Positions 31,677 through 42,391 of a stretch of DNA of 64,000 nucleotides are shown here, in pieces. Position numbers and translations under genes: made by a program. The stretch's first letter is position 1. Each line of letters starts with the position of its first letter. Source of the stretch: Streptococcus sanguinis. GTDB lineage: Bacteria; Bacillota; Bacilli; Lactobacillales; Streptococcaceae. Below the pieces are notes generated by a model. That model saw only the letters and a program-made list of their open reading frames with translations, was not told the DNA's origin and made no database searches. Location: contig NZ_RJMV01000002.1 in the NCBI RefSeq assembly GCF_003943735.1, forward strand, positions 30,418 through 94,417, given 5' to 3'.

Positions 31677-33621
31677 TCAAATGCGGCAGCTGTCTCTGCT
31701 TCTGTCCAAGGAACTGCTGGATCAGCTTCTCTTTTACCTACAGGGCTTAGAGTCGGTTCAGATTCATGACTTGCGGCAGGAAGAGGACTGGCAGGCAGCC
31801 TTTGAGCAGGCTTTAGTCTTCCGGCCAGATCGGCAGCTATCTCAACAGGATTTGCTCAGTCGTCAAGAAAAGCTCGAGAGGCTAATTGCAGAGCTGGAGC
31901 CTTTTATGCCCAAAAAGAAACTGCTGGAATCCTTAAAAGAAGAGCCTTTAGAATTATCCTTTACTGCTTTAGAGCAGGCAGGGAAGGCTCGCGATGAGGT
32001 TGCGCTATTAGAAGGAATCAGTAAGCAACTCAGGGTCTTGCAAGAGGCCAAGGGTCAGATAGAAGCTGATTGCTTAGAAGTGGCTGCGCTGGAGAAGTGG
32101 GAGCCACTGGAGCTAACACCGCAAGCAGCTGCGACTTTCAGTCATCTGGGAGCTTTGATTGGGACGATTCCTAATACCGACGACGATGCTCTGCGCTTGG
32201 CTCTGGGAGCACATCCTGACCTGAAGTTTCAGGAAGTCTTTACCGATGATACAGAGCATGGGGTTCTTGTTTTTTATAAGACAGGCTCTCTGGAAGAAGT
32301 TCGCAAAATCTTGAAAGAGTATGGCTTTAAGCCTTTTGAGTATGACCATGAGGAACTGCCTGCTGAGCGAATAGCCCTGCTCAAGGCCAATATTCGACAG
32401 CAGGAGGCTGTGGCAGAAGCTCTAACTAAGAGTCTGGCAGCATCTAAGAACGAGTTGGATCAGCTCAAGGTTCAGCTGGACTATCTCTGCAATCTCTCCT
32501 CCCGTCAAGAAAGTAAAAATCAGTTAGCCAGTACGCAAAATCTGGCAGCCTTGGAAGGCTGGATCGAAAGCAAGCAGGTTCAAGCTCTTGAAGCTTGTTT
32601 GACAGAGCAGTTTGGTCAGAGCATTCTCATCCAGACCAGAGAGATTCGACAGGACGAGGAAGATAAGGTTCCGACCAAGCTTAAAAACAATGCCTTGGTG
32701 GAGCCCTTCGAGCTTGTGACGGAGATGTATTCCCTGCCTAAGTATGGTGATAAGGATCCAACCCCCGTCGTTTCCCTCTTTTATTTTGTATTCTTTGGCA
32801 TGATGGTTGCCGACATCGGCTACGGTCTCTTGCTCTTTGTGGGCACCAGCTTGGCGCTGCACTTCTTGCATGTCAAGTCGGGGTTGGCTAAGAATCTGCG
32901 ATTCTTCCGCCTGCTGGGTGTGGCAGTCATCATCTGGGGACTGGTTTATGGTTCTTTCTTTGGCCTTGAACTGCCCTTCGCTCTGATTAGCACCAGCTCT
33001 GATGCCATGACGATTCTGGTTATTTCGGTCGTCTTTGGCTTCATTACAGTGCTGGCGGGCCTCTTCCTCAGCGGTCTGAAAAATATCCTCCTCAAGGATT
33101 ATGCAGAAGCTTATAATGCGGGTTTTGCTTGGGTGCTGATTTTGCTGGGGCTGCTACTCTTGGCCTTGGGAAATTTCTTCCCATCCTTGGCCTTTGCAGC
33201 AACGATTGGTCAGTGGCTGGCCATCATCAATGCTCTGGGTATACTGGCAGTATCCATTGTCAGTGCTAAGAGCTTGGCAGGATTAGGCTCAGGTCTCTTT
33301 AATCTCTACAATGTCAGCGGCTATGTAGGAGATCTTGTCAGTTTTACACGGCTGATGGCTCTGGGGCTTTCGGGAGCCAGCATTGGCTCGGCTTTTAACT
33401 TGATTGTTAGCCTCTTCCCACCTGTCGCTCGCTTTAGCATTGGCATTCTGCTCTTTATTGCCCTGCATTTGGTCAATATGTTTCTATCTTTTCTGTCCGG
33501 TTATGTGCACGGAGCGCGTTTGATTTTCGTGGAATTCTTTGGAAAATTCTACGACGGCGGCGGCAAGCCTTTCACTCCGCTCAAGCCTAGCGAAAAATAC
33601 GTTCAGCAAAGCAAGAAATGA
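31666..33621 (+). CDS. ntpI: V-type ATPase subunit I (membrane stator)
   Basis: The 651-residue protein has a soluble N-terminal half (about 1-330) with coiled coils and a membrane half of about eight helices (FYFVFFGMMVADIGYGLLLF onwards). The C-terminal region carries VSFTRLMALGLSGASIGSAFN with the conserved Arg needed for ion release to the K ring. Length is normal. It is followed by 108 bp without a gene before ntpK. Confidence 0.93.
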   Translation: MAISQMRQLSLLLSKELLDQLLFYLQGLESVQIHDLRQEEDWQAAFEQALVFRPDRQLSQQDLLSRQEKLERLIAELEPFMPKKKLLESLKEEPLELSFTALEQAGKARDEVALLEGISKQLRVLQEAKGQIEADCLEVAALEKWEPLELTPQAAATFSHLGALIGTIPNTDDDALRLALGAHPDLKFQEVFTDDTEHGVLVFYKTGSLEEVRKILKEYGFKPFEYDHEELPAERIALLKANIRQQEAVAEALTKSLAASKNELDQLKVQLDYLCNLSSRQESKNQLASTQNLAALEGWIESKQVQALEACLTEQFGQSILIQTREIRQDEEDKVPTKLKNNALVEPFELVTEMYSLPKYGDKDPTPVVSLFYFVFFGMMVADIGYGLLLFVGTSLALHFLHVKSGLAKNLRFFRLLGVAVIIWGLVYGSFFGLELPFALISTSSDAMTILVISVVFGFITVLAGLFLSGLKNILLKDYAEAYNAGFAWVLILLGLLLLALGNFFPSLAFAATIGQWLAIINALGILAVSIVSAKSLAGLGSGLFNLYNVSGYVGDLVSFTRLMALGLSGASIGSAFNLIVSLFPPVARFSIGILLFIALHLVNMFLSFLSGYVHGARLIFVEFFGKFYDGGGKPFTPLKPSEKYVQQSKK

Positions 33622-33726
33622 TGAGAAGCTCATCTTAAAAAAACACTTTCTAAAACATCAAAACAAGCATTATTCATTCAACTAGCTGTTGGTTTTACGA
33701 CAATTACAGCATTTTCATAGGAGTAA

Positions 33727-34209
<483 letters not shown>

Positions 34210-34219
34210 GGAGGCTTTT

Positions 34220-34810
34220 ATGTCTGACATATCAGATCTCAAAGCTTCTGTCTTGGAGCAGGCTCACGAAAAGGGGCGTCTGCTTTTGGCCGAGGCTACT
34301 GAGAAAATAGAACAGGAAGCCAAGGAACGTGAGGCCCAGTTAGTTCGGCAAAAGCTTGGACAGCGGGAGCAGCAGCTGAAAGAAATCAGCCGGCGCAGTC
34401 AGCGCGATATTCAGCAGCTGGAAAATCAAAAGCGCCAGTCTACTTTGGTTATCAAGCAGCGGGTTCTCAGAGAGCTTTTTGAGGAGGCCTATGCTCAGAT
34501 GGTGACTTGGTCACAGGCTGAAGAGGAGCATTTTCTGAAGAGTGTCCTAGCTAAATATCCAGATGAAGAGTTGACGCTGGTTTTCGGTGCTCTATCAGCT
34601 GAGAAATTCAGCTCCAGCCAGTTAGAAGACTTGAAAAAAGCCTTTCCGCAAGTACACTTTTCAGACCAGTCCATAGTCGGTCAGGCAGGTTTTGTGCTGA
34701 GCCAAGGACGAGTGGATGATAGTTATCTCTATCGTGACTTGCTGGACTCTGTCTGGCAGGAGGAAAGCTACCGTCTGGCTCAAGACATTTTCAAAGACCA
34801 GGCAGAATAG
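34220..34810 (+). CDS. ntpE: V-type ATPase subunit E (peripheral stalk)
   Basis: The 196-residue protein has a long N-terminal helix (about 10-95, rich in Glu, Gln, Arg and Lys) and a globular C-terminal domain ending VDDSYLYRDLLDSVWQ, as in E subunits. It partners the F-type stalk subunit. AAGGAGG lies just before ATG 34220, and the next gene follows within 10 bp. Confidence 0.88.
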   Translation: MSDISDLKASVLEQAHEKGRLLLAEATEKIEQEAKEREAQLVRQKLGQREQQLKEISRRSQRDIQQLENQKRQSTLVIKQRVLRELFEEAYAQMVTWSQAEEEHFLKSVLAKYPDEELTLVFGALSAEKFSSSQLEDLKKAFPQVHFSDQSIVGQAGFVLSQGRVDDSYLYRDLLDSVWQEESYRLAQDIFKDQAE

Positions 34811-34820
34811 GAGGCGGACC

Positions 34821-35834
34821 ATGAGTGAAACAAGCTTCTCTCAAGTCAATACAGCCATTAGCGTGCAGGAGGCTTCCTTTTTGACGCCCCAGCAATATGA
34901 CCAGTTGCTGCAGGCTGACGATGCTGCCAGCCGTTCGGCTCTTCTGCAGGGAACGGTCTATGCCATGGATGCTGAAGCTATCAAGGATCTCAATGCCATT
35001 GAGCAAGTACTGATGAAGCATTTGTATTCCGTTTATAATTGGGCGCTTGAGATCAGTCCTAGTAAGGAGATAGTGGAGATTTTCACGCTCCGCTACACTT
35101 ACCACAATCTCAAAGTTTTTCTCAAGGGTCGGGCGACAGGTCAGTCCTTGGAGCATTTGTTGATGCCAGTGGGGACCTATTCGCTGGAGGTTTTGGAGCA
35201 CTTAGTCATGGCCTTTTCGGCTGAGTATTGTCCAGATTTCATGCTGGACGAGGTGCTTGCGACCTGGCAGGAATACCAGGATTATCAGGATGTGCGCGTG
35301 CTGGAGATTGGCATGGATATGGCTTATTTCAAGCATCTCAAGCGCCTGACACAGGAGTTGGAAGATGAGAGTCTGCTGCAGCTGGTGAATCTGACTATTG
35401 ATTTTTACAATGCCATCACGGTCAAGCGGGCTGTTGGCTTGGGAAAACCGCGCAGCTTTATGAGGCAGCTTCTGTCTGATGAAGGAAGTCTTTCTGCTGC
35501 CAACTGGATTGCCATGGCAGAGCAGGGGGATTTCTTGACTTGGTTTAGCCAGGTCAATCCCTGCGGTTACGATCTGGATTTGCGCTCCTATGAGGAAAAA
35601 ATGCGGAACCAGACCTTGACGACAGTAGAGCTAGAATATCTAGCGGACCTCTTGCAGGCTAAGTTGCTTGCGGCTGGTCAGTTTGAGACAGATGGCCCGC
35701 TCCCTCTGGCCCGCTATCTGCTGGGCAAGGAGCTGGAAGTCAAGAATCTGCGGCTGATTTTGACAGGTATGGACAATCAGCTGCCGGTAGAGCTTATCAG
35801 AGAAAGGATGCGACCGATTTATGGACAAGACTAG
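34821..35834 (+). CDS. ntpC: V-type ATPase subunit C (rotor-ring adaptor)
   Basis: The 337-residue protein belongs to the V-ATPase subunit C/d family that couples the central stalk to the K ring, with conserved FTLRYTYHNLKVFLKGRATG and VELEYLADLLQAKLL. I start at ATG 34821, preceded by AGGAGGCGG; the longer upstream frame lies inside ntpE. It overlaps ntpG by 14 bp. Confidence 0.9.
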   Translation: MSETSFSQVNTAISVQEASFLTPQQYDQLLQADDAASRSALLQGTVYAMDAEAIKDLNAIEQVLMKHLYSVYNWALEISPSKEIVEIFTLRYTYHNLKVFLKGRATGQSLEHLLMPVGTYSLEVLEHLVMAFSAEYCPDFMLDEVLATWQEYQDYQDVRVLEIGMDMAYFKHLKRLTQELEDESLLQLVNLTIDFYNAITVKRAVGLGKPRSFMRQLLSDEGSLSAANWIAMAEQGDFLTWFSQVNPCGYDLDLRSYEEKMRNQTLTTVELEYLADLLQAKLLAAGQFETDGPLPLARYLLGKELEVKNLRLILTGMDNQLPVELIRERMRPIYGQD

Positions 35835-36141
35835 CTACAAGATTGCTGTCGTGGGGAATCGTGATACCATTCTCCCTTTTAAGCTGATTGGTTTTCAGAC
35901 CTTTCCGGTTAAGGAAGCTCAGGAGACGGTCAATACCCTGCGTCGGCTAGCCCGTGAAGATTTCGGCATTATCTATCTGACGGAGGATATGGCTGCGGAT
36001 ATTCCAGAAACCCTGGCCTACTATGACCAGCTGGAGATTCCTGCTCTTGTGCTCATTCCTACCCATAAGGGGAGCACGGGACTGGCTCTTTCGCGGATTC
36101 ATGAAAATGTCGAAAAGGCTGTTGGACAGGATATATTGTGA
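35821..36141 (+). CDS. ntpG: V-type ATPase subunit F (NtpG, central stalk)
   Basis: The 106-residue subunit has the expected IAVVGNRDTILPFKLIGF start and the FGIIYLTEDMA strand. It binds subunit D in the central stalk. It is called G in the enterococcal nomenclature and F elsewhere. It is followed directly by a GNAT gene, which breaks the usual G-A-B-D order. Confidence 0.9.
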   Translation: MDKTSYKIAVVGNRDTILPFKLIGFQTFPVKEAQETVNTLRRLAREDFGIIYLTEDMAADIPETLAYYDQLEIPALVLIPTHKGSTGLALSRIHENVEKAVGQDIL

Positions 36142-36148
36142 GGTTTTT

Positions 36149-36844
36149 ATGCGAATCAATCAACTAGGTCAGCCCATTGGGGATGCTCTGCCGGATTTTC
36201 AGCCGGGGGATTTGCCTAACATGGAGCGAATCGAAGGCCAGTATGTTATTATCGAGCGTTTGTCCAAGGATAAGCATGGGGGGGATTTATATGAAGTGTA
36301 TGGCCCGGAATCTCCTGCGGATATGTGGACCTATCTCTTTCAAAATCCTGTCCAGAGTCGGGAAGAATGGTCCCAGTTGCTAGATCAGATGCTGGCAGCA
36401 CAGGATCGTTTTCACTATGCGATTGTGGACAAGGAGAGCGGCAAGGCTCTAGGAACTTTTGCTTTGATGAGGATCGATCGAAATAATCGCGTTATCGAAG
36501 TGGGAGCTGTGACCTATTCGCCCAAGCTGAAGCGCACCAGACTGGCTACGGAAGCCCAGTACTTACTGGCACGCTATGTCTTTGAAGAACTGGAGTATCG
36601 TCGCTATGAATGGAAATGCGATGCCCTTAATCAGCCATCAAGGCGGGCAGCAGAGCGACTTGGTTTCACCTATGAAGGCAGGTTTCGTCAGGCGGTAGTC
36701 TATAAGGGGCGCAACCGAGACACGGACTGGCTGTCTATAATTGACAAGGATTGGCCGGCCGTCAAGAGTCGACTAGACAAATGGCTGAGCCCAGACAATT
36801 TCGACGAAAAGGGCCAGCAAATAAAAGCCTTATCTGATTTTTAA
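36149..36844 (+). CDS. GNAT acetyltransferase (RimJ/RimL type) inside the V-ATPase operon
   Basis: The 231-residue protein has the acetyltransferase_3 fold: YVIIERLSKDKHGGDLYEVY at the N-terminus, the acetyl-CoA region KRTRLATEAQYLLARYVFEEL, then CDALNQPSRRAAERLGFTYEG. These enzymes acetylate protein N-termini or small amines; the target is unknown. It starts 7 bp after ntpG with GAGG, and the next V-ATPase gene is 119 bp on, so it is cotranscribed or a recent insertion. No role in the ATPase can be deduced. Confidence 0.85.
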   Translation: MRINQLGQPIGDALPDFQPGDLPNMERIEGQYVIIERLSKDKHGGDLYEVYGPESPADMWTYLFQNPVQSREEWSQLLDQMLAAQDRFHYAIVDKESGKALGTFALMRIDRNNRVIEVGAVTYSPKLKRTRLATEAQYLLARYVFEELEYRRYEWKCDALNQPSRRAAERLGFTYEGRFRQAVVYKGRNRDTDWLSIIDKDWPAVKSRLDKWLSPDNFDEKGQQIKALSDF

Positions 36845-36879
36845 AATGAAAAAACAATAATACTCTTTGGAAATTAAAT

Positions 36880-36910
36880 TCAAACTAGGTCCGTATTTAA
36901 CTTAGTTTGA
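36880..36910 (+). promoter_or_regulatory. Intra-operon stem-loop upstream of ntpA
   Basis: TCAAACTA (36880-36887) and TAGTTTGA (36903-36910) form a perfect 8-bp stem without a T run. It lies in the 119-bp gap between the GNAT gene and ntpA and could be a processing or stability site. Confidence 0.4.
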
Positions 36911-36963
36911 GCTTAGATTTTCATTGAGAAACAAGAAAAATCTCCCAAGAATGGAGGAAGATT

Positions 36964-38754
36964 GTGAGTCAAGGAAAGATTATCAAAGTTTCTGGTCCTC
37001 TGGTGCTGGCATCAGGGATGCAGGAAGCGAATATTCAGGATATCTGCCGGGTTGGCGATTTGGGGCTGATCGGTGAAATTATTGAAATGCGGCGGGATCA
37101 AGCCTCTATTCAGGTTTATGAAGAAACTTCTGGCTTGGGTCCGGGAGAGCCAGTCATCACGACTGGAAGTCCTCTGTCCGTTGAACTGGGACCAGGCCTG
37201 ATTTCCCAGATGTTTGACGGAATTCAGCGGCCTTTGGAGCGTTTCCAAACCATCACGGCGAGCGACTTCCTCGTCCGCGGTGTCCAATTGCCAAATCTAG
37301 ACCGAGAGACTAAGTGGGATTTTGTTCCAAGTCTGTCTGTCGGAGATGCGGTTGAGGCAGGCGATATTCTGGGAACAGTGCAGGAGACCAATCTGGTGGA
37401 GCACCGCATCATGGTGCCAGTCGGCGTCAGTGGACGCTTGGCTAATATCTCAGCTGGCAGTTTCACTGTTGAAGAGACTGTTTACGAGATTGAGCAGGCG
37501 GACGGGTCTGTCTTTAAAGGGACTCTCATGCAAAAATGGCCGGTCCGTCGTGGGCGTCCTTTTGCTCAGAAGCTGATTCCAGTTGAGCCCTTGGTGACAG
37601 GTCAGCGGGTCATTGATACCTTCTTCCCAGTGACCAAGGGCGGAGCAGCAGCCGTACCAGGACCTTTCGGAGCCGGTAAGACTGTTGTTCAGCATCAGGT
37701 AGCCAAGTTTGCCAATGTTGACATCGTTATCTATGTTGGCTGCGGCGAGCGTGGCAATGAGATGACCGATGTACTCAATGAATTTCCAGAACTGATTGAC
37801 CCAACGACAGGTCAGTCCATCATGCAGCGGACGGTGCTGATTGCCAACACCTCCAATATGCCGGTGGCGGCTAGGGAAGCGTCGATTTACACAGGGATTA
37901 CGATTGCAGAATACTTCCGTGACATGGGCTACTCCGTGGCCATCATGGCGGACTCCACCTCTCGCTGGGCAGAAGCCCTGCGGGAAATGTCCGGCCGTCT
38001 GGAAGAAATGCCGGGTGACGAAGGCTATCCAGCCTATCTTGGCAGCCGGATTGCTGAGTACTATGAGCGGGCAGGCCGGGTCAAGACACTCGGTTCAACT
38101 GCGCGCGAAGGCTCTATAACCGCTATCGGAGCCGTATCACCTCCGGGCGGCGATATTTCTGAGCCGGTAACGCAAAATACCTTGAGGATTGTCAAGGTCT
38201 TCTGGGGCTTGGATGCCCAGCTGGCTCAACGTCGGCATTTCCCAGCTATCAACTGGTTGAGCTCTTACTCACTCTACCTAGACGAAGTAGGAGCCTATAT
38301 TGACCAGCATGAGAAGATTGCTTGGGCAGAAAAGGTGACCAAGGCCATGAATATCCTGCAAAAGGAAAGCGAACTGCAGGAAATCGTGCGTTTGGTGGGC
38401 TTGGATTCCTTGTCTGAAAAGGACCGACTGACCATGAATGCAGCCAAGATGATTCGTGAGGACTACCTGCAACAGAATGCCTTTGATGATGTGGACACCT
38501 ATACTTCTTTCAAAAAGCAGGTGGCTTTATTGAGCAATATCCTGACTTTCGATGCGGAGGCCAATCGTGCCTTGGAGCTTGGAGCTTATTTCCGGGAAAT
38601 CATGGAAGGAACAGTGGAGCTGCGTGACCGAATTGCCCGCAGCAAGTTTATCCATGAAGACCAGTTGGAAAAAATTCAGGCTCTCAGTCAGACTATCGAG
38701 GAAACCCTGCACCAGATTCTTGCCCAAGGAGGACTAGACAATGAGCGTCATTAA
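36964..38754 (+). CDS. ntpA: V-type ATPase catalytic subunit A
   Basis: The 596-residue catalytic subunit binds ATP with Walker [10 protein letters not shown] (about 235-243), has the GERGNEM catalytic Glu loop, Walker B region [21 protein letters not shown] and the A-specific non-homologous insert (about 110-190). GTG 36964 is the start, with GGAGGAAG upstream, giving MSQGKIIKV. It overlaps ntpB by 14 bp. Confidence 0.96.
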   Translation: MSQGKIIKVSGPLVLASGMQEANIQDICRVGDLGLIGEIIEMRRDQASIQVYEETSGLGPGEPVITTGSPLSVELGPGLISQMFDGIQRPLERFQTITASDFLVRGVQLPNLDRETKWDFVPSLSVGDAVEAGDILGTVQETNLVEHRIMVPVGVSGRLANISAGSFTVEETVYEIEQADGSVFKGTLMQKWPVRRGRPFAQKLIPVEPLVTGQRVIDTFFPVTKGGAAAVPGPFGAGKTVVQHQVAKFANVDIVIYVGCGERGNEMTDVLNEFPELIDPTTGQSIMQRTVLIANTSNMPVAAREASIYTGITIAEYFRDMGYSVAIMADSTSRWAEALREMSGRLEEMPGDEGYPAYLGSRIAEYYERAGRVKTLGSTAREGSITAIGAVSPPGGDISEPVTQNTLRIVKVFWGLDAQLAQRRHFPAINWLSSYSLYLDEVGAYIDQHEKIAWAEKVTKAMNILQKESELQEIVRLVGLDSLSEKDRLTMNAAKMIREDYLQQNAFDDVDTYTSFKKQVALLSNILTFDAEANRALELGAYFREIMEGTVELRDRIARSKFIHEDQLEKIQALSQTIEETLHQILAQGGLDNERH

Positions 38755-40135
38755 AGAATACCGCACCGTCAGTGAAGTTGTCGGCCCTCTGATGATTGTC
38801 GACCAAGTCGCTGGCGTGCATTTCAATGAATTGGTAGAAATCCAGCTGCATGACGGCAGCAAGCGCCAGGGCCAGGTTCTGGAAGTCCAGGAAGACAAGG
38901 CTATGGTCCAGCTTTTTGAGGGATCAAGCGGCATCAATTTGGAAAAAGCCAAGGTCCGCTTTACCGGCCGTCCGCTAGAGCTGCCAGTGTCAGAAGACAT
39001 GGTGGGCCGGATTTTCAATGGAATGGGCAAGTCGATTGACGGTGGCCCAGCTATCTTGCCAGAAAAATATCTGGATATTGACGGTCAAGCCATCAATCCA
39101 GTAGCTCGGGACTATCCGGATGAGTTTATCCAGACCGGTATTTCAGCCATCGACCATCTCAATACTCTGGTTCGGGGGCAAAAACTGCCAGTGTTTTCTG
39201 GATCTGGTCTGCCCCACAAGGAATTGGCTGCTCAAATCGCCCGTCAGGCGACCGTGCTCAATTCTGATGAAAACTTTGCCGTGGTCTTTGCGGCCATGGG
39301 GATTACCTTTGAAGAAGCTGAGTTTTTTATGAATGACCTCCGGGAGACGGGAGCCATTGACCGCTCAGTGCTCTTTATCAATCTGGCTAATGACCCAGCT
39401 ATTGAGCGGATTGCGACGCCGCGGATTGCCCTAACAGCAGCCGAGTACTTAGCTTATGAAAAGGACATGCACGTTCTGGTTATCATGACCGACATGACCA
39501 ACTACTGTGAAGCCCTGCGGGAAGTTTCTGCAGCTCGGCGTGAAGTGCCGGGCCGACGTGGGTATCCGGGTTACCTCTATACCAACCTGTCCACCCTCTA
39601 TGAGCGGGCTGGTCGTCTGGTTGGTAAGAAAGGCTCAGTGACGCAGATTCCGATCCTGTCCATGCCAGAGGATGACATTACCCATCCGATTCCAGACTTG
39701 ACGGGTTATATTACAGAAGGTCAGATTATCCTTTCACGCGACCTTTACAACAGCGGCTATCGTCCGCCCATCAATGTCCTCCCATCTCTGTCTCGTCTCA
39801 AGGACAAGGGTTCAGGTGAGGGCAAGACTAGGGGAGACCATGCCGCAACTATGAACCAATTATTTGCCGCCTATGCGCAAGGCAAGCAGGCCAAGGAGTT
39901 GGCTGTCGTTCTGGGGGAATCCGCCCTGTCCGAAACGGACAAGCTCTATGTGCGCTTTACTGACCGCTTCGAGCAGGAATACATCAATCAAGGCTTCCAG
40001 ACCAATCGAACCATTGTGGAAAGCTTGGATCTGGGCTGGGAACTCTTATCCATCTTACCAAGAACAGAGCTTAAGCGGATCAAAGACGATATGATTGACC
40101 AATACCTGCCGCAGACCAAGGAGGAAGAAAGATGA
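38741..40135 (+). CDS. ntpB: V-type ATPase regulatory subunit B
   Basis: The 464-residue B subunit lacks a Walker A lysine and instead has [14 protein letters not shown], as expected for the non-catalytic subunit. [18 protein letters not shown] and TGYITEGQI are further B-specific signatures. It alternates with A in the V1 hexamer. It overlaps ntpA and ntpD, so the three are coupled. Confidence 0.96.
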   Translation: MSVIKEYRTVSEVVGPLMIVDQVAGVHFNELVEIQLHDGSKRQGQVLEVQEDKAMVQLFEGSSGINLEKAKVRFTGRPLELPVSEDMVGRIFNGMGKSIDGGPAILPEKYLDIDGQAINPVARDYPDEFIQTGISAIDHLNTLVRGQKLPVFSGSGLPHKELAAQIARQATVLNSDENFAVVFAAMGITFEEAEFFMNDLRETGAIDRSVLFINLANDPAIERIATPRIALTAAEYLAYEKDMHVLVIMTDMTNYCEALREVSAARREVPGRRGYPGYLYTNLSTLYERAGRLVGKKGSVTQIPILSMPEDDITHPIPDLTGYITEGQIILSRDLYNSGYRPPINVLPSLSRLKDKGSGEGKTRGDHAATMNQLFAAYAQGKQAKELAVVLGESALSETDKLYVRFTDRFEQEYINQGFQTNRTIVESLDLGWELLSILPRTELKRIKDDMIDQYLPQTKEEER

Positions 40136-40755
40136 CGCGACTCAATGTCAAGCCGACTCGGATGGAGCTGAATAACTTAAAAGCCCGTCTCAAAACGGCT
40201 GTCCGTGGGCATAAGCTACTCAAGGACAAGCGGGATGAGCTGATGCGGCGCTTCATTGAGTCTGTCCGTGAGAACAATCAGCTTCGCCAAAAGGTCGAAT
40301 CCGCTCTGGTTGGCCACCTGCAGGACTTTGTCATGGCAAAGGCGTTGGAGAGCGACCTCATGGTCGAGGAGATTTTTGCTGTGCCCACGCGGGAGGTCAA
40401 TCTGCATGTGGAGACTGAGAATATCATGAGTGTGCGCGTGCCCAAGATGTACGCCCATATTGACAATCCGCATACTGATGACGAGGGAGACGTGGTGTAT
40501 AGCTATGTGGCGTCTAATAGCCAGATGGATGAAACCATTGAAAGCATGAGCGATCTGCTTCATGACCTGCTGCGACTGGCTGAGATTGAGAAAAGCTGCC
40601 AGCTCATGGCGGATGAAATCGAGAAAACCCGCCGTCGGGTCAACGGACTAGAGTATGCTACCATCCCTGACCTCAAAGAAACCATCTACTACATCGAAAT
40701 GAAACTGGAAGAAGCCGAACGAGCCAGCCTCGTCCGAATGATGAAGGTGAAGTAA
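40132..40755 (+). CDS. ntpD: V-type ATPase central stalk subunit D
   Basis: The 207-residue subunit is a long antiparallel helical pair that rotates in the A3B3 hexamer. The N-terminal [19 protein letters not shown] and C-terminal [14 protein letters not shown] are family hallmarks. It overlaps ntpB by 4 bp and ends the operon. No ntpH or ntpJ (K+ transporter) follows, unlike E. hirae. Confidence 0.94.
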   Translation: MTRLNVKPTRMELNNLKARLKTAVRGHKLLKDKRDELMRRFIESVRENNQLRQKVESALVGHLQDFVMAKALESDLMVEEIFAVPTREVNLHVETENIMSVRVPKMYAHIDNPHTDDEGDVVYSYVASNSQMDETIESMSDLLHDLLRLAEIEKSCQLMADEIEKTRRRVNGLEYATIPDLKETIYYIEMKLEEAERASLVRMMKVK

Positions 40756-40789
40756 GATGTGGAGGCGTTAAAAAACGACTGAAAAATAG

Positions 40790-40834
40790 GAACTGGACGA
40801 TGGATTCGATGAATCCGAGCCAGTTCTCTTTTTT
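40790..40834 (+). terminator. Two-tier terminator after the V-ATPase operon
   Basis: Outer stem GAACTGG (40790-40796) with CCAGTTC (40820-40826) and inner stem GGATTC (40802-40807) with GAATCC (40811-40816), followed by a T run at 40829-40834. Confidence 0.85.
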
Positions 40835-41009
40835 CCGAGTTTTTAGCCGAAGCTCGATTTAGCTGAGCTAACCCAGAGTGAATAGATATATTCACAGCAA
40901 AAATAGACGAAGAAGCGACAGCTTCTAGGAGATTTTATCTTTTTTGCCAAGAGCTTAGGTTAGGTTTAGTTCACCAGAGTAGAAAAAATTCAAATAAGTC
41001 CAAAAAAAC

Positions 41010-41034
41010 AGAACCTCTCTAAATGGGGTTCTTT
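41010..41034. terminator. Weak bidirectional terminator-like hairpin
   Basis: AGAACC (41010-41015) pairs with GGTTCT (41027-41032). The reverse strand has the longer T run. The rest of 40835-41187 holds a perfect GTGAATA/TATTCAC palindrome (40879-40896) and the promoter region of the LysM gene, but no ORF. Confidence 0.45.
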
Positions 41035-41054
41035 TGCTTGCTGCAATTTTTTAT

Positions 41055-41104
41055 ATGTTACAAAAAAATCTCCATGTTACAGGGGGCAGACAGTTTTGTT
41101 AAAT
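41055..41104 (+). promoter_or_regulatory. WalR/VicR-like repeats upstream of the LysM gene
   Basis: TGTTAC occurs at about 41055 and 41074, 19 bp apart, with a TGTTAAA at about 41098. The WalR consensus is two TGTWAH hexamers 5 nt apart, so the spacing is not canonical. LysM genes of this type belong to the pneumococcal WalRK regulon, which makes these half-sites worth testing. Confidence 0.35.
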
Positions 41105-41187
41105 AGGTCGAAAAAGGCTTTTTTCTTAGAAGATTTATGGTAAGATGGTTTTCGTATCATGAATGATTAGGAAGGTGCATTTTGCAT

Positions 41188-42279
41188 ATGAAAATGAATA
41201 AGAAATTACTTTTGGCTTCAACTGTTGCTTTGTCAGCATTGCCTTTGTTGACAACGCGAGCTGAGGAGCAGTCACAAAACTGGACTGCCAGAACAGTTGA
41301 GCAAATTAAAGCGGATATTACGAGCAATGAAAACCAACAAACTTACACTGTTCAATATGGAGACACTTTGGGAAATATCGCTCAAGCGATGAACATTGAT
41401 CTTGTTGATTTGGCTAAAGTCAATCAAATTGCTAATGCTGACTTGATTTTCCCGGGTACTGTTTTGACCATTACAACAAATGGGCACAACGAAATTACCT
41501 CTGTAGAAATCCAAAGCTACCAAGCAGGAAATAATGCAGGTTTGGTAACGGAAGATTATACAGCAAGTGAGATTTTTGGTACTGAACAAGCCGCTCCAGC
41601 GGCACCGGCTCAAGCAGCAGAAACTCCAGCTGTTGAGGAAGCTGTTGCAGCTCCAGCAGACCAAGCACCAGCGCCTGCTGAGGAAGCTCCTGCCCCAGTA
41701 GCAGAAGTTGTAAGTGAAGCAGCCCCAGCTGCGGAAGCAAATGCAGCCGCTCCTGTAGAAGCAGCGCCACAGCCAGCAGTAGCTGCAAGTCCAGAAGCAC
41801 CAGTAGAGGCAGCTCCAGAAGTGACTGAATTAGGCCAAGACCAAGTCAGTCAAGCAACTGCCGCTGTTGAGCCAACAACTTACAATGCTCCAGCTGTAAC
41901 AGATGCTGCTAGCGTGACGACTAACAATCCTGCTAATGAAGGTCTTCAGCCACAGACTGCAGCTCTGAAAGAAGAAATAGCAGCTAAATATGGCATTACA
42001 GAATTTAGTCTTTACCGTCCAGGTGATAGCGGAGATCATGGTAAGGGATTGGCAGCTGACTTTATCGTTGGTGAGAATACTGAATTAGGAAACCAGGTCG
42101 CAGCCGATGTTACTTCTAATATGACTGAAAGAGGAATCTCTTACGTTATCTGGCAGCAACAGTTCTATGCACCATTTGAAAGCATTTATGGACCAGCTAA
42201 TACTTGGAACCAAATGCCAGATCGTGGTAGCGTAACTGAAAACCACTACGACCACGTTCACGTATCTATGAATGAATAA
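41188..42279 (+). CDS. Secreted LysM protein with M15-like C-terminal domain
   Basis: The 363-residue protein has a signal peptide (about 1-26, cleavage near TTRA|EE), one LysM domain (about 51-96, QTYTVQYGDTLGNIAQAM to FPGTVLTIT), an Ala/Pro/Glu-rich linker (about 125-240) and a C-terminal domain (about 250-363) with YRPGDSGDHGKGLAADF and HYDHVHVS, an ARB_07466/peptidase M15-like fold with likely zinc ligands. Related streptococcal proteins are wall-associated and needed for normal division. Enzymatic activity is not established. I prefer ATG 41188 over the in-frame TTG 41182 from the GGTG spacing. Confidence 0.88.
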   Translation: MKMNKKLLLASTVALSALPLLTTRAEEQSQNWTARTVEQIKADITSNENQQTYTVQYGDTLGNIAQAMNIDLVDLAKVNQIANADLIFPGTVLTITTNGHNEITSVEIQSYQAGNNAGLVTEDYTASEIFGTEQAAPAAPAQAAETPAVEEAVAAPADQAPAPAEEAPAPVAEVVSEAAPAAEANAAAPVEAAPQPAVAASPEAPVEAAPEVTELGQDQVSQATAAVEPTTYNAPAVTDAASVTTNNPANEGLQPQTAALKEEIAAKYGITEFSLYRPGDSGDHGKGLAADFIVGENTELGNQVAADVTSNMTERGISYVIWQQQFYAPFESIYGPANTWNQMPDRGSVTENHYDHVHVSMNE

Positions 42280-42288
42280 GATGAATAC

Positions 42289-42310
42289 AAGCCCAGAAAT
42301 GGGCTTTTTC
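42289..42310 (+). terminator. Rho-independent terminator after the LysM gene
   Basis: AAGCCCA and TGGGCTT form a 7-bp stem with a GAAA tetraloop and a T run. Confidence 0.9.
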
Positions 42311-42351
42311 TTATATTCTCTGTGAAAAAGCGAGAATTTTCTGATAAATTT

Positions 42352-42360
42352 TGGTATAAT
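42352..42360 (+). promoter_or_regulatory. Extended -10 promoter of thrC
   Basis: TGGTATAAT ends 31 bp before the thrC ATG; AAAGGATGAGAG lies between. No T-box or leader peptide fits in this short leader. Confidence 0.6.
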
Positions 42361-42391
42361 AAAACGAACTACAGATAAAGGATGAGAGAGA

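Noticed and set aside
41495..41800. Leucine-rich reverse ORF opposite the LysM protein linker
   Set aside because: It is the antisense of an Ala/Pro/Glu repeat linker (GCA/GCT codons read as Leu and Gln/Gly), not a gene.
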